The notes: generated by a model not told the origin, from the sequence alone. Positions 8,186 through 16,470 are shown, counted from the first letter of the stretch. The stretch: DNA of 64,000 nucleotides from Nocardioides lianchengensis (GCF_900101465.1 NZ_FMZM01000014.1:1-64000), one strand, 5' to 3'. Numbers and translations: made by a program.

Positions 8186-9181
8186 GTGAGCGGCCCCACC
8201 ATCTACGACGTCGCCCGGGAGGCCGGGGTCGCGACCTCGACGGTCTCCCGCGCCTTCTCCAATCCCAACCGCGTGGGAGCCACGACCCGCGAGCGGGTGT
8301 TCGCCGTCGCGGCCGAGTTGGGCTACCGGCCCAACCCGCACGCGCGGGCCCTGCTCTCGGGCCGGCACCACACCGTCGCGATGGTGGTCTCCGACATCAC
8401 CAACCCGCACTACTTCGAGCTGATCCGCGGCGCCGAGCAGCGGGCCAAGGCCTCCGAGTACACCCTGGTGCTGGTCAACGTGGAGGAGTCACCCCGCGTC
8501 GAGTGGGACCAGGTCCAGCGGCTGGTCCCCGCCGTCGACGGGTTCGTGCTCGCCGCCAGCCGACTGCCCGACGAGAACCTCCGGCAGGTCGCCGGTCAGC
8601 GCCCCGTCGTGTTGATCAGCCGGGAGCTGCCCGACCTGGCCAGTGTGGTCCTCGACCACGTCGAGGGCTGCCGACGCGTCGTGGAGCACCTGGCCTCGCT
8701 CGGCCACCGCGACCTGGTCTACCTCGCCGGGCCGCGCAACTCGTGGATGGCGGCGACGCGCTGGTCCGCCTTGCAGGCCGCGACCGAGGAGAACGGCCTG
8801 ACCGCCCGCCGGATCGGTCCCTTCACCCCGAAGGTGGCCCAGGGGCCGGCCGCCGCCGACGGGGCGCTGAACGCCGGGGCGACGGCGGTGGTGGCCCACA
8901 ACGACCTGCTGGCGATCGGCGTCCTGCAGCGACTCGCCCAGCGCGGCGTCCGCGTGCCGGAGGACGTCAGCGTGGTCGGCTTCGACAACATCTTCGCCGC
9001 GGACCTGTGCACCCCCGGGCTGACCACCCTCGGCGGCGTGCACGCCGACGTCGGCCGGGTGGCGATGGAGCTGCTGCTCGACGCGGCCGCCCCCGCGGGC
9101 CGACCGGAGGAGCAGCCGCGGGTGGTGCTGCCGACCGAGCTGGTCCTCCGGGGCTCGACCGGACCGGTCCGGGCGCCGTAG
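8186..9181 (+). CDS. LacI-family regulator next to dehydroshikimate dehydratase
   Basis: Repressor of 331 residues with N-terminal helix-turn-helix (PTIYDVAREAGVATSTVSRAFSNP) and C-terminal effector-binding domain ending in the usual ELVLRGST region. I chose GTG at 8186, which places the HTH three residues in as in most LacI proteins; the upstream in-frame ATG at 8150 would lie inside the operator repeats. Context suggests it controls the divergent quiC-like gene in response to a quinate/shikimate-pathway compound (inference). It is about 35% shorter in its linker tail than nothing unusual; length is normal for the family. Confidence 0.9.
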   Translation: MSGPTIYDVAREAGVATSTVSRAFSNPNRVGATTRERVFAVAAELGYRPNPHARALLSGRHHTVAMVVSDITNPHYFELIRGAEQRAKASEYTLVLVNVEESPRVEWDQVQRLVPAVDGFVLAASRLPDENLRQVAGQRPVVLISRELPDLASVVLDHVEGCRRVVEHLASLGHRDLVYLAGPRNSWMAATRWSALQAATEENGLTARRIGPFTPKVAQGPAAADGALNAGATAVVAHNDLLAIGVLQRLAQRGVRVPEDVSVVGFDNIFAADLCTPGLTTLGGVHADVGRVAMELLLDAAAPAGRPEEQPRVVLPTELVLRGSTGPVRAP

Positions 9182-9194
9182 CGCCGCGGCGCGG

Positions 9195-9833
9195 TCAGCC
9201 GGCGAAGGCGGCCCGGCCCTGGGTGGCCGAGGTGCCGAGGTCGCTCCCCACGAGCGGTGCGCCGGCCTCCACCGCCGCGACCCACGCGTCCGTGGAGGCC
9301 ACGGCCGCGAGGTTGGACTGCAGCAGGACCATCAGCGCCTCGTGCAGCTGCTCGGCCGAGACCTTGCCGGCCTCGTTGGCGAGGTGGATGGCCCCGGTGG
9401 CGTCCGACAGGACCTCGGCCGCCAGTCCGAGCTCCTCGGCCGAGGCCGCGGTCGCGAGGTCGCAGTTGTTGGTCATGAAGCCGACGATCGTGATCGTGTC
9501 GACGTCCCGCTCGGCGAGCCAGGCGGCCACGTCGGTGCCGGCGAAGACGCTCGAGCGGTCCTTGCTCACCCGCTTCCAGGACGGCTGCAGGCGACGCTCG
9601 ACGTCGGGGTGCAGCGCCCAGCTCGACGAGCCGACGGCGAAGACCGGCGCACCCTCGGGGAGCTCGTGCTGGACCACGACCACCGGCAGCCCCTGCTGCT
9701 CGGCGACGTCGAGCGCCCGGACGACGTTGGCCACGGCGGTCGCACGCGGCGGGTGCTGGATCTGCAGGACGCCGTCGTCGTACTCCTGCTGGACGTCGAC
9801 GACGATCAGGGCGCGGCGGGGTGCGGCGGTCAT
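9195..9833 (-). CDS. Isochorismatase-family cysteine hydrolase
   Basis: Cytoplasmic hydrolase of 212 residues. The catalytic triad of the family is present: Asp13 in ALIVVDVQ, a Lys in RVSKDRSSVF, and the nucleophilic Cys in FMTNNCDLA, with the preceding non-prolyl turn. Members hydrolyse isochorismate, nicotinamide, N-carbamoyl compounds or peroxyureidoacrylate; the sequence alone does not tell which. It is divergent from a GlxA-type regulator at 9900, a pairing seen often in actinobacteria and proteobacteria, so its expression is probably controlled by that regulator. It converges with the LacI gene, leaving 13 bp. Confidence 0.88.
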   Translation of the reverse strand: MTAAPRRALIVVDVQQEYDDGVLQIQHPPRATAVANVVRALDVAEQQGLPVVVVQHELPEGAPVFAVGSSSWALHPDVERRLQPSWKRVSKDRSSVFAGTDVAAWLAERDVDTITIVGFMTNNCDLATAASAEELGLAAEVLSDATGAIHLANEAGKVSAEQLHEALMVLLQSNLAAVASTDAWVAAVEAGAPLVGSDLGTSATQGRAAFAG

Positions 9834-9899
9834 GGGGCTCCTTGGGTCGGGTTCGTGGGCTCTCGTCCCATCGTGCGCGTCCCGGGGCGACTAGGGTGA

Positions 9900-10886
9900 G
9901 TGGCACGAACGACCACCTTCGATGAGATCGGGCCAACATTGCGCGTCGCCGTCCTGGCCTTCGAGGGCATCACGATGTTCCACCTCGCCGCGCCACTGCT
10001 CGTCTTCGGCGAGGTGGCTCGGCTCGGCCTGGACACCGGCTGGGCGACGTCGATCTGGACCGCCGACAGCCGCGGCGTCCGGACGGCGGAGGGCGTGTCG
10101 ATCACCGACGTCGCCGGGCCCGAGGTCGTCGCGGACGCGGACCTGCTCGTGCTCCCCTCCTGGCCCTCCGACCTGCCCGCCCCCGACGACGAGCTGCTCC
10201 ACCTGGTGCGCGACGCTCACGACCGCGGGACCCGCGTCGCCGGCCTGTGCCTCGGGGCCTTCCCCGTGGCCGACAGCGGGATCCTCGACGGGCGCAGCGC
10301 GGTGACGCACTGGGCCGCGACCGAGCTGCTCGCCCGGCGCCGGCCCGAGGTCGACGTCCAGGCGGCCGCGCTGTACGTCGACCACGGCGACGTGCTCACC
10401 TCGGCCGGCACTGCGTCCGCGATCGACGCCTGCCTCCACCTGCTGCGGTCGCGCGTCGGCTCGGCCACGGCCGCGACGGTGGCCCGGCACCTGGTGGTCG
10501 CGCCGCACCGCGACGGCGACCAGGCCCAGTACGTCGCCCGCCCGCTGCCCGAGCCGGGCGACGTCGGCCGCCTCGGCCCGACCCTCGACTGGGCGCTGGC
10601 CCACCTCGACGAGCCGATGACCGTCGACGACCTCGCGGCCCGGGCCCGGATGAGCCGGCGCCACTTCACCCGCCGCTTCGCGGAGACGACCGGCACCACC
10701 CCCGCCCGCTGGGTGCTGGCCCGGCGCCTGGACGAGTCCCGCCGGCTCCTCGAGACGACCGGCTGGTCGGTCGACCGGATCGCGCGCAGCTGCGGGTTCG
10801 GCAGCGCGGTGACCTTCCGCCAGAACTTCGCGGCCGCCTACGCGACCACGCCGACGTCGTACCGGCAGCGGTTCACGCCGAGCTGA
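9900..10886 (+). CDS. GlxA-family transcriptional regulator (DJ-1/PfpI + AraC HTH)
   Basis: Regulator of 328 residues. Residues about 12-190 form a DJ-1/PfpI amidotransferase-like domain with the nucleophile-elbow-like GLCLGAFPVADSGIL; residues about 225-325 carry two AraC helix-turn-helix motifs (MTVDDLAARARMSRRHFTRRF and the GFGSAVTFRQNF region). GTG at 9900 is used; a later TTG near 9939 would remove a short non-conserved leader. Likely activates or represses the divergent cysteine hydrolase at 9833. The D-amino-acid oxidase gene follows 32 bp downstream in the same direction and may be co-transcribed. Confidence 0.9.
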   Translation: MARTTTFDEIGPTLRVAVLAFEGITMFHLAAPLLVFGEVARLGLDTGWATSIWTADSRGVRTAEGVSITDVAGPEVVADADLLVLPSWPSDLPAPDDELLHLVRDAHDRGTRVAGLCLGAFPVADSGILDGRSAVTHWAATELLARRRPEVDVQAAALYVDHGDVLTSAGTASAIDACLHLLRSRVGSATAATVARHLVVAPHRDGDQAQYVARPLPEPGDVGRLGPTLDWALAHLDEPMTVDDLAARARMSRRHFTRRFAETTGTTPARWVLARRLDESRRLLETTGWSVDRIARSCGFGSAVTFRQNFAAAYATTPTSYRQRFTPS

Positions 10887-10918
10887 GTGGCACGACGGCT
10901 GCGGGGCATGCTGGCGGC

Positions 10919-11899
10919 GTGCGGATCGTCGTGGTGGGTGCCGGGATCAGCGGACTGAGCAGCGCGCTGCTGCTGCTCCGGGACGGCCACCAGGTGGTCG
11001 TGGTGAGCGCCGAGCCGCCCGAGCGGACCGTCTCCTGGGTGGCGGCCGCCGTGTGGTTCCCGACCGCCGCGGGACCGGCCGACGCGGTGGCCCGCTGGGG
11101 CGCGGCGACGTACGACGTCCTCGCGGGCGAGGCGGCCGCGGGCGTGCCGGGCGTGGTGATGCGCGAGTCGCTGGTCCTGCTCCGGGAGCCGCCGGCGCCG
11201 GACGCCCCGCTGCCGGACTGGGCGGACGCGGTCGGCGAGGTGCGCCCGGCCCGGCCCGACGAGCTGCCGCCGGGCTACCCGGCGGGGCTGCGGTTCGTCG
11301 TACCGCTGGTGGAGATGCCGGCCTACCTGCCGCACCTGGAGGCCGAGGTCGCGCGGGCGGGCGGCACCCGCGTCGCGCGCCGGCTCGAGCGCCTGGACGA
11401 CGTCCTCGACCTCGCCCCCGACCTGGTCGTCAACGCCGCCGGGCTCGGCGCGGGCGCGCTGGCCGGCGACGACACGATGTTCCCGGTCCGGGGCCAGATC
11501 GTGCGGGTGCCCAACCCCGGGCTCGACCTGTCGGTCCGCGACGAGCACCACCCGGGCGGCCGGGCCTACGTCCACCCGCGCACGACCGACTGCATCCTCG
11601 GCGGCACGCTCGAGGTCGGCCGCTGGGACACCCGCCCCGACCCGCCGGAGACCGCCGCGATCCTGGCCCGGTGCGTCGAGATCGCGCCCGCCCTGGCCGG
11701 CGCGCCGGTGCTGGAGACCCTCGTCGGCCTCCGCCCGGGGCGGCCCGAGATCTGTCTCGAGCGGGACGAGACGCTGCTGCCCGTGCCCGTCGTGCACGAC
11801 TACGGCCACGGCGGCTCCGGCGTCACCGTCGGGTGGGGCTGCGCGCAGGAGGTCGCGGCGCTCGTGCGGGAGGTCGCGACCTTCGCTACTCGTCCGTGA
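10919..11899 (+). CDS. FAD-dependent D-amino-acid oxidase
   Basis: Flavoenzyme of 326 residues that oxidatively deaminates D-amino acids to 2-oxo acids, ammonia and peroxide. An N-terminal Rossmann motif (VVGAGISGLSS, GxGxxG at residues 7-12) binds FAD; VNAAGLGAGAL in the middle and the C-terminal HDYGHGGSGVTVGWGCA signature with its Gly-rich FAD contacts are diagnostic of DAAO. The GTG at 10919 gives the canonical N-terminus; longer in-frame extension is the shadow of the preceding gene. The 3' end overlaps the converging fetB-like gene by 14 bp. Confidence 0.9.
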   Translation: MRIVVVGAGISGLSSALLLLRDGHQVVVVSAEPPERTVSWVAAAVWFPTAAGPADAVARWGAATYDVLAGEAAAGVPGVVMRESLVLLREPPAPDAPLPDWADAVGEVRPARPDELPPGYPAGLRFVVPLVEMPAYLPHLEAEVARAGGTRVARRLERLDDVLDLAPDLVVNAAGLGAGALAGDDTMFPVRGQIVRVPNPGLDLSVRDEHHPGGRAYVHPRTTDCILGGTLEVGRWDTRPDPPETAAILARCVEIAPALAGAPVLETLVGLRPGRPEICLERDETLLPVPVVHDYGHGGSGVTVGWGCAQEVAALVREVATFATRP

Positions 11900-12644
11900 C
11901 GACGTACGGCGAGCGCCCGGCCACCGTCGTCACCACGATCCCCGAGGTGACCATCGCCAGCACCACGCCGGCGAGCACCACCAGCTGGAACTGCGCCGCC
12001 TCGGCCGGGCTCGCGCCGCCGAAGATGGCCCCGACGAACGCCCCGGGGAGGGTGACCAGCCCGGTCGACCGGGTCTGGTCGAGGTTGGGCAGCACCGCCT
12101 CGCGGACCGCGACCCGGCCCAGCTCGCGGTGCGCGACCGCGGGGGTCGCGCCCAGGGCCAGCCAGCCCTCGACCTCGTCGCGCCGCAGCCGCGCCGACTC
12201 GGCGAACCGACGCCCGCCGAGGGTCGCGGCCGACATCGCGGAGCCGATGACGATGCCGGCGGTCGCGACGACGTACCGCACGTCGAGGTCGACCAGCCGC
12301 AGCACCAGGATCAGCCCGAGCGACGTGGTGGCGCCGGCGAGCACTCCGAGCAGGGCCGCGAGCCGGCCCCGCCACAGCCCGCGCAGCCGGCTGCCGGAGG
12401 TCCATGTGGCGGTGGTGAGCATCAGCGCGACGAACCCGACCACCAGGCCGGGCACGTCGAGGACGGCGCGCAGCAGCAGTGCGACGACGCTCAGCTGGAC
12501 GGCCGCGCGCAGCAGCGCCCGGGCCGGCAGCCAGCCCAGTCCCAGCCCGGCGCGCAGCCCCAGGGCCACCGTCACCCCGGTCATCACCACGAGCCCGGCG
12601 GCGAACCCGAGGTGCGCCACCAGGTCGTCCGCCAGGTCGTCCAC
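11886..12644 (-). CDS. FetB/YbbM-family (UPF0014) membrane permease
   Basis: Integral membrane protein of 252 residues with about six to seven hydrophobic helices. It matches the UPF0014 family, whose E. coli member FetB works with the ATPase FetA in iron export; recognisable stretches are RAAVQLSVVALLL, the GMTVGSAM-like VIGSAMSAATLGG, and LPGAFVGAIFGGASPAEAAQFQLVV near the C-terminus. No FetA-like ATPase lies next to it, so it either pairs with an ATPase elsewhere or acts differently. Its 3' end overlaps that of the D-amino-acid oxidase. Confidence 0.8.
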   Translation of the reverse strand: MDDLADDLVAHLGFAAGLVVMTGVTVALGLRAGLGLGWLPARALLRAAVQLSVVALLLRAVLDVPGLVVGFVALMLTTATWTSGSRLRGLWRGRLAALLGVLAGATTSLGLILVLRLVDLDVRYVVATAGIVIGSAMSAATLGGRRFAESARLRRDEVEGWLALGATPAVAHRELGRVAVREAVLPNLDQTRSTGLVTLPGAFVGAIFGGASPAEAAQFQLVVLAGVVLAMVTSGIVVTTVAGRSPYVVTDE

Positions 12645-12688
12645 GGGTCCATCCTGGCCGGTCCGGCCGCGGGGCGGTCAGGGAGCGG

Positions 12689-14212
12689 TCAGGGAGCGGA
12701 GGTGGTGGTCTCCGTGGCGGGGTCCGGGACGGCCGGCTGCTGGGCCGGGGTGGCCGGCGTGGCCGGCGCCTGGGTGGGCGTCTGCTCCGGGGCGGGCGCC
12801 TCCTGCTCCGGCTCGTCGGTCGGCTGCTCCGCCGGCGCCTCGGACTCGGTCGGCTGCTCGGTGGGCTCGTCCGCGGCGGTCTCGTCCGGGGTCTCGGCGG
12901 GCGGCTGCGCGGGGTCGGCGGCGGGCGGCGCCGAGACCAGCGCCTCGACGCGGACCGGCTCGGACGTGGCCGGCTCCAGCCCGTCGACGCCGTCGAGGCG
13001 GACCACCAGCGCACCCCCGACCTCGGGCGGGACGGCCAGCTCGTAGTGCCCGTCGGCGTCGACCCGGGCCGTGGCCAGGGCACCCCCGCCGTCGGCGTAC
13101 CGCAGCGTGACGGAGGCGCCGTCGATCGCCGGGGTGACCCGGCCGACGACGAGCCGCTCGGCCGTCGCCCGCGCGGTCAGCGTCGGGGTCACGGCCACGG
13201 TGAACGGGGCCGACGCGCTGCCCTCGGCGAGCGGGCGGTCGACGAACCGGAAGCGGTACGACGTGGTGCGCTCGGGCATCACCACGACCTGCGGGTCCGT
13301 GGCGTCGGCCGGGACGACCACCGGGTCGGTCGGCCGCGGGCCGTCGGGGTTGCGGTAGACGGTCTCCCAGGGGCCCGACCCGACGCGCTGCTCGAGGAGC
13401 AGGGTGCTGCCGGGGACCCGGGCGCCGCTCTGGTCGCGGAGGGCGCCGGTCAGCCGCGCGGGCCCGCCGGGGGCGACGTCCGTCGTCCCGCTGATCGTGG
13501 TGGTGGTGGCCAGGCCCTCGAGGTCGTAGACCCGGGTCGCCCCGGCCGTGCCGACCTTGAGGGTGTCGATCGAGAAGGCGTTGCCGTCGCTGCCGAAGCC
13601 CAGGGAGTAGAACCCGGCTCCGTCGCCGCCGTGGCCCCGCACGAAGCTGGGCACGTTGATCACGGCGGCCGGGCCGGCGGCCAGCTGGGCACCGGTCGCG
13701 AGGTCGCGCTTCGACCATGCGAAGCGCAGGCCCAGGGCCGAGACACGCTGCCAGGCCCCGGCGCCCACGGCGACCTCGGCGCGACCGACCCAGACGCGGG
13801 TCGTGCCGGCGTCGGCGGGCGCCTGGTAGCCGGCGTACACGACACCGCGGGTGCCGGCGGCCGCGTGTACCTGCAGCTCCGCGGTGGTCGTCTGGAGCAT
13901 CGAGGGCCGCATGAAGAGCGCACCGACCGAATTGTTGCCGCCGGCGAGGTCGAAGCCGAGGCTGCGGGCGCCGGACGGCGGGACCACGGCGTTGCCGATG
14001 ATCGGCCGGACCGTCTCGGGGGTGGTGCCCTTCAGGGTGGCGTAGCCGGTGAACGACAGCTGGGCGGTCAGCGGGTCGGGGAAGGCCGTGCCCCGCACGA
14101 CGACCGTGGTCGTGGCGGCGGCGGCCTCGGCCGAGTCGGACCCCGAGAAGGGGATGGCAACAAGGCTCGCGGCGAGCACGCTCGCCACTGCACCTACGAC
14201 CCGGAAACGCAC
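12689..14212 (-). CDS. Secreted protein with Ig-like repeats and Pro/Thr/Glu-rich tail
   Basis: Function not recognised. From the GTG at 14212 the product has 507 residues and a classical signal peptide (basic start, hydrophobic VVGAVASVLAASLVAIPF, cleavage near SAEA-A). Residues about 35-250 form a beta-rich domain reminiscent of DNRLRE/carbohydrate-binding proteins; residues about 260-430 look like two Ig-like strands-only domains; the last 75 residues are rich in Pro, Thr, Glu and Ala (for example PTEQPTESEAPAEQPT) and would span or anchor in the wall. There is no LPXTG motif. An alternative ATG at 14299 overlaps the tadA stop (ATGA) and would add 29 residues before the signal peptide. Confidence 0.7.
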   Translation of the reverse strand: MRFRVVGAVASVLAASLVAIPFSGSDSAEAAAATTTVVVRGTAFPDPLTAQLSFTGYATLKGTTPETVRPIIGNAVVPPSGARSLGFDLAGGNNSVGALFMRPSMLQTTTAELQVHAAAGTRGVVYAGYQAPADAGTTRVWVGRAEVAVGAGAWQRVSALGLRFAWSKRDLATGAQLAAGPAAVINVPSFVRGHGGDGAGFYSLGFGSDGNAFSIDTLKVGTAGATRVYDLEGLATTTTISGTTDVAPGGPARLTGALRDQSGARVPGSTLLLEQRVGSGPWETVYRNPDGPRPTDPVVVPADATDPQVVVMPERTTSYRFRFVDRPLAEGSASAPFTVAVTPTLTARATAERLVVGRVTPAIDGASVTLRYADGGGALATARVDADGHYELAVPPEVGGALVVRLDGVDGLEPATSEPVRVEALVSAPPAADPAQPPAETPDETAADEPTEQPTESEAPAEQPTDEPEQEAPAPEQTPTQAPATPATPAQQPAVPDPATETTTSAP

Positions 14213-14295
14213 TGGGCCATTCTGCCCTCCCGTTCCCACTCGGTCTGCCACTTGGGCAAAGTCAACCCGAACAGTAGGCAAACGATCGGGCCCGT

Positions 14296-14769
14296 TCATC
14301 GGCGCTGGCCGCGGAAGAAGGTGTCCAGGAGCACGGCGGAATCCTCGGCCAGCACCCCGGCGAGCACCTCCGGGCGGTGGTTCAGGCGGCGGTCGCGGAC
14401 GACGTCCCAGAGGCTCCCGACCGCGCCGGCCTTGGCGTCGTACGCCCCGAAGACGACGCGGTCGACGCGGGCCAGGACGGCGGCGCCGGCGCACATGGTG
14501 CACGGCTCGAGGGTCACCACGAGGGTGCAGCCGTCGAGGCGCCACTCGCCGCGGGCCCGGGCCGCCGCCCGCAGCGCGACCACCTCGGCGTGCCCGGTGG
14601 GGTCGGCCTCGGCCTCGCGGACGTTGCGCCCGATGCCGAGCACGGACCCGTCGGGGCCGACGACGACGGCGCCGATGGGGACGTCGTCGGTCGCGAGCGC
14701 CGCGCGCGCCTCGGCGAGCGCGGCGAGCATCGGGTCGCGCCAGGTCTGGTGCGGGAGGTCGTGCGGCAC
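14296..14769 (-). CDS. tadA: tRNA-specific adenosine deaminase
   Basis: Zinc enzyme that deaminates A34 to inosine in tRNA-Arg(ACG), needed to read CGN codons. The 157-residue product has the cytidine-deaminase-fold signature: His60-Ala-Glu62 (zinc ligand and proton shuttle) and Pro-Cys90-x2-Cys93 in LEPCTMCAGAAVLARV, followed by VVFGAYDAKAGAVGS. GTG at 14769 is used; an internal ATG at 14730 would truncate the first helix. It lies 9 bp downstream of the gene at 14779-15264, a companion seen next to tadA in many actinobacteria, and is immediately followed by the secreted-protein gene. Confidence 0.93.
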   Translation of the reverse strand: MPHDLPHQTWRDPMLAALAEARAALATDDVPIGAVVVGPDGSVLGIGRNVREAEADPTGHAEVVALRAAARARGEWRLDGCTLVVTLEPCTMCAGAAVLARVDRVVFGAYDAKAGAVGSLWDVVRDRRLNHRPEVLAGVLAEDSAVLLDTFFRGQRR

Positions 14770-14778
14770 CGGGTCAGG

Positions 14779-15264
14779 TTAGGCGTTGGTCAGGCCGACG
14801 ACGTCGTCGAAGAGCTCGCCGAAGCCGATCCGGCGCGCGATGTCGGAGAGCATCTCGTCGGGGTAGAGGTCGAAGTCCTCGAGCAGCACGCCGAGGTCGA
14901 CGGGGTGCATCCCCAGGTCGGCGAGGAGCTCCAGGTCGCCGGCCGGCACCTGCTCGTCGTCCTCGTCCGGCTGCGGCAGCCCGAGGAAGTCGACCGCCGA
15001 GGCGGCCAGCTCCCACTCGTCGGCCGCGGTCACGTCGGAGAGCAGCACCCGGGTGAACGGTCCGGCCACCCGGACCACGAGGAAGAAGTCCTCGTCCATC
15101 GCGATCATCGCGACCGCACCGAAGTCGCCCGGGAGCCGGCGCAGCGCCTCGCCCAGGGTCTCGACGTCCACGAGGTGGTGGCGGGTGAGCTCCTGGACGG
15201 TCCACGCCCCGTCCTCGCGGAAGGCGGCCAGCGCGAAGTCCACGTCGTCGAACTGGTCGGACAT
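14779..15264 (-). CDS. tRNA adenosine deaminase-associated protein
   Basis: A 161-residue acidic, soluble protein of the actinobacterial family named for its position next to tadA; biochemical role unknown. It has no recognisable catalytic motif; the sequence is a compact alpha/beta pattern with conserved FDDVDFALAAFREDGAW at the start and VDLGVLLEDFDLYPDEML near the end. ATG at 15264 is supported by GGAGGCG seven bases upstream. It forms a two-gene unit with tadA. Upstream, the upp gene runs the other way, leaving a 116-bp shared promoter region. Confidence 0.85.
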   Translation of the reverse strand: MSDQFDDVDFALAAFREDGAWTVQELTRHHLVDVETLGEALRRLPGDFGAVAMIAMDEDFFLVVRVAGPFTRVLLSDVTAADEWELAASAVDFLGLPQPDEDDEQVPAGDLELLADLGMHPVDLGVLLEDFDLYPDEMLSDIARRIGFGELFDDVVGLTNA

Positions 15265-15380
15265 GGTCACGCCTCCGGTTCCGCACCGCATTCACGGGCG
15301 TTCTCAGCGTGACAGACCTCCGCGGCGCCGCCAACCCCTTGGCGGGCGCCGTCACTGCCTGTTCGTCTAGGGTTCCGCGC

Positions 15381-16022
15381 ATGCGCACCCACGTCGTGGA
15401 CCACCCGCTCGTCGCCCACAAGCTGACCACGCTGCGTGACGAGCGCACCGACTCCCCGACCTTCCGCAGCCTCACCGACGAGCTGGTGACCCTGCTCGCC
15501 TACGAGGCCACCCGCGACGTGCGGGTCGAGCCGGTCGACATCGTCACCCCGGTCTCGCCCACGACCGGCATCAGGCTGGCCACCCCCAAGCCGCTGGTGG
15601 TGCCGATCCTGCGCGCCGGCCTCGGCATGCTCGACGGCATGATGCGGCTGCTGCCCACGGCCGAGGTCGGCTTCCTCGGCATGGTCCGCAACGAGGAGAC
15701 CCTGGAGGCGTCGACGTACGCCGAGCGCCTGCCCGAGGACCTCTCCGGCCGCCAGTGCTACGTCCTCGACCCGATGCTCGCCACCGGCGGCACGCTCGCC
15801 GCGGCGATCCGGTTCCTCACCGACCGCGGCGCCGACCACATCACCGCGATCTGCCTGCTGGCCGCCCCCGAGGGCTGCGCCCGCCTGGAGCAGGAGCTCG
15901 AGGGCCTCGACGTCCCCGTCACCGTGGTGACCGCGGCGATGGACGAGAAGCTCAACGAGAAGGGCTACATCGTCCCCGGCCTCGGCGACGCCGGCGACCG
16001 CCTCTACGGCCTCGCGCACTGA
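15381..16022 (+). CDS. upp: Uracil phosphoribosyltransferase
   Basis: Pyrimidine salvage enzyme converting uracil and PRPP to UMP. The 213-residue product is the normal length. The PRPP-binding loop VLDPMLATGGTL covers residues 128-139, the LRAGLGMLDG segment residues 78-87, and the uracil-binding C-terminus YIVPGLGDAGDRLYG is intact. ATG at 15381 chosen from the family N-terminus. The gene is monocistronic: it is divergent from the tadA-associated gene and is followed by a strong hairpin at 16034-16063. Confidence 0.96.
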   Translation: MRTHVVDHPLVAHKLTTLRDERTDSPTFRSLTDELVTLLAYEATRDVRVEPVDIVTPVSPTTGIRLATPKPLVVPILRAGLGMLDGMMRLLPTAEVGFLGMVRNEETLEASTYAERLPEDLSGRQCYVLDPMLATGGTLAAAIRFLTDRGADHITAICLLAAPEGCARLEQELEGLDVPVTVVTAAMDEKLNEKGYIVPGLGDAGDRLYGLAH

Positions 16023-16033
16023 GCTGAGCGGCC

Positions 16034-16063
16034 GTCGACCCCCGAGCTTGCTCGGGGGTCGAC
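16034..16063 (+). terminator. Hairpin terminator after upp
   Basis: Two perfectly complementary 14-base arms (GTCGACCCCCGAGC and its complement) around TT, starting 12 bp after the upp stop. There is no T-run, as is common in high-GC actinobacteria, so it may be an intrinsic I-shaped terminator. Confidence 0.7.
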
Positions 16064-16116
16064 GAGTCAGCCGCCAGGTCGAGTAGCCCCGCGACCGAGG
16101 AACGAGGTCGCGACGG

Positions 16117-16151
16117 GCGTATCGAGACCGTGACCGAGGGTCTCGATACGC
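16117..16151. repeat. Inverted repeat within a dispersed-repeat cluster
   Basis: Arms of 13 bp (GCGTATCGAGACC at 16117-16129 and its complement at 16139-16151) around a 9-bp loop. The right arm is the beginning of the 43-bp direct repeat annotated next. The sequence is non-coding and lies in the 248-bp gap between upp and a convergent small gene. Confidence 0.75.
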
Positions 16152-16233
16152 TCGCTGGCGCTCGCGAGAGAGACCAACGAACCCCGGGCAGGGTCTCGAT
16201 ACGCTCGCTGGCGCTCGCGAGAGAGACCAACGA
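16138..16233. repeat. Two exact 43-bp direct repeats of a dispersed family
   Basis: Copies at 16138-16180 and 16191-16233 are identical and separated by 10 bp. Each begins GGGTCTCGATACGC and ends GAGAGACCAACGA, with an internal palindrome-like centre (GCTCGC...GCGAGC), so each unit can itself fold. A diverged relative with the same termini is at 24034-24065. The pattern resembles short interspersed palindromic repeats of Nocardioides-like genomes (recollection, not searched). Confidence 0.8.
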
Positions 16234-16270
16234 GGGGCCCGACCCCACCCGCTCGACCGACGAACAGCGA

Positions 16271-16441
16271 CTAGTGCGGGAAGATCGGGACGGTGCCGGT
16301 GACGATCAGCACCATCAGTACGACGAACAGCAGGCCGAGGGCGCCGTACGCCCACTCCTTGCTGCGCCGGTCCTCGTCGGACTCGGGGGCGTCGTAGCGG
16401 TGCCCGTCGGGGCGGGCGAGCCGCTCGTCGTCGTCAGCCAT
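16271..16441 (-). CDS. 56-residue single-pass membrane protein
   Basis: Small gene read directly from the sequence: ATG at 16441, TAG at 16271-16273. The product starts with a charged cytoplasmic part of about 30 residues (MADDDERLARPDGHRYDAPE...) and has one hydrophobic helix (AYGALGLLFVVLMVLIVTG) with a short VPIFPH tail. Codons are strongly G/C-ending like its neighbours. It lies 29 bp downstream of pntB on the same strand, so it probably ends the pnt operon. Function unknown; it could be a small accessory subunit or an unrelated membrane peptide. Confidence 0.65.
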   Translation of the reverse strand: MADDDERLARPDGHRYDAPESDEDRRSKEWAYGALGLLFVVLMVLIVTGTVPIFPH

Positions 16442-16470
16442 GCCCGCTCAACGAGCGGACGGCCAGGAGG

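Noticed and set aside
5527..9894. Very long open reading frame on the plus strand
   Set aside because: It is antisense to the membrane protein and quiC-like genes and then overlaps the LacI gene in another frame. Arg/Gly/Val-rich composition and lack of any motif mark it as a GC-rich shadow frame.
12674..12695. Tandem 11-bp repeat GCGGTCAGGGA twice at the end of the secreted-protein gene
   Set aside because: Two copies only, overlapping the stop codon; probably a small duplication with no evident function.
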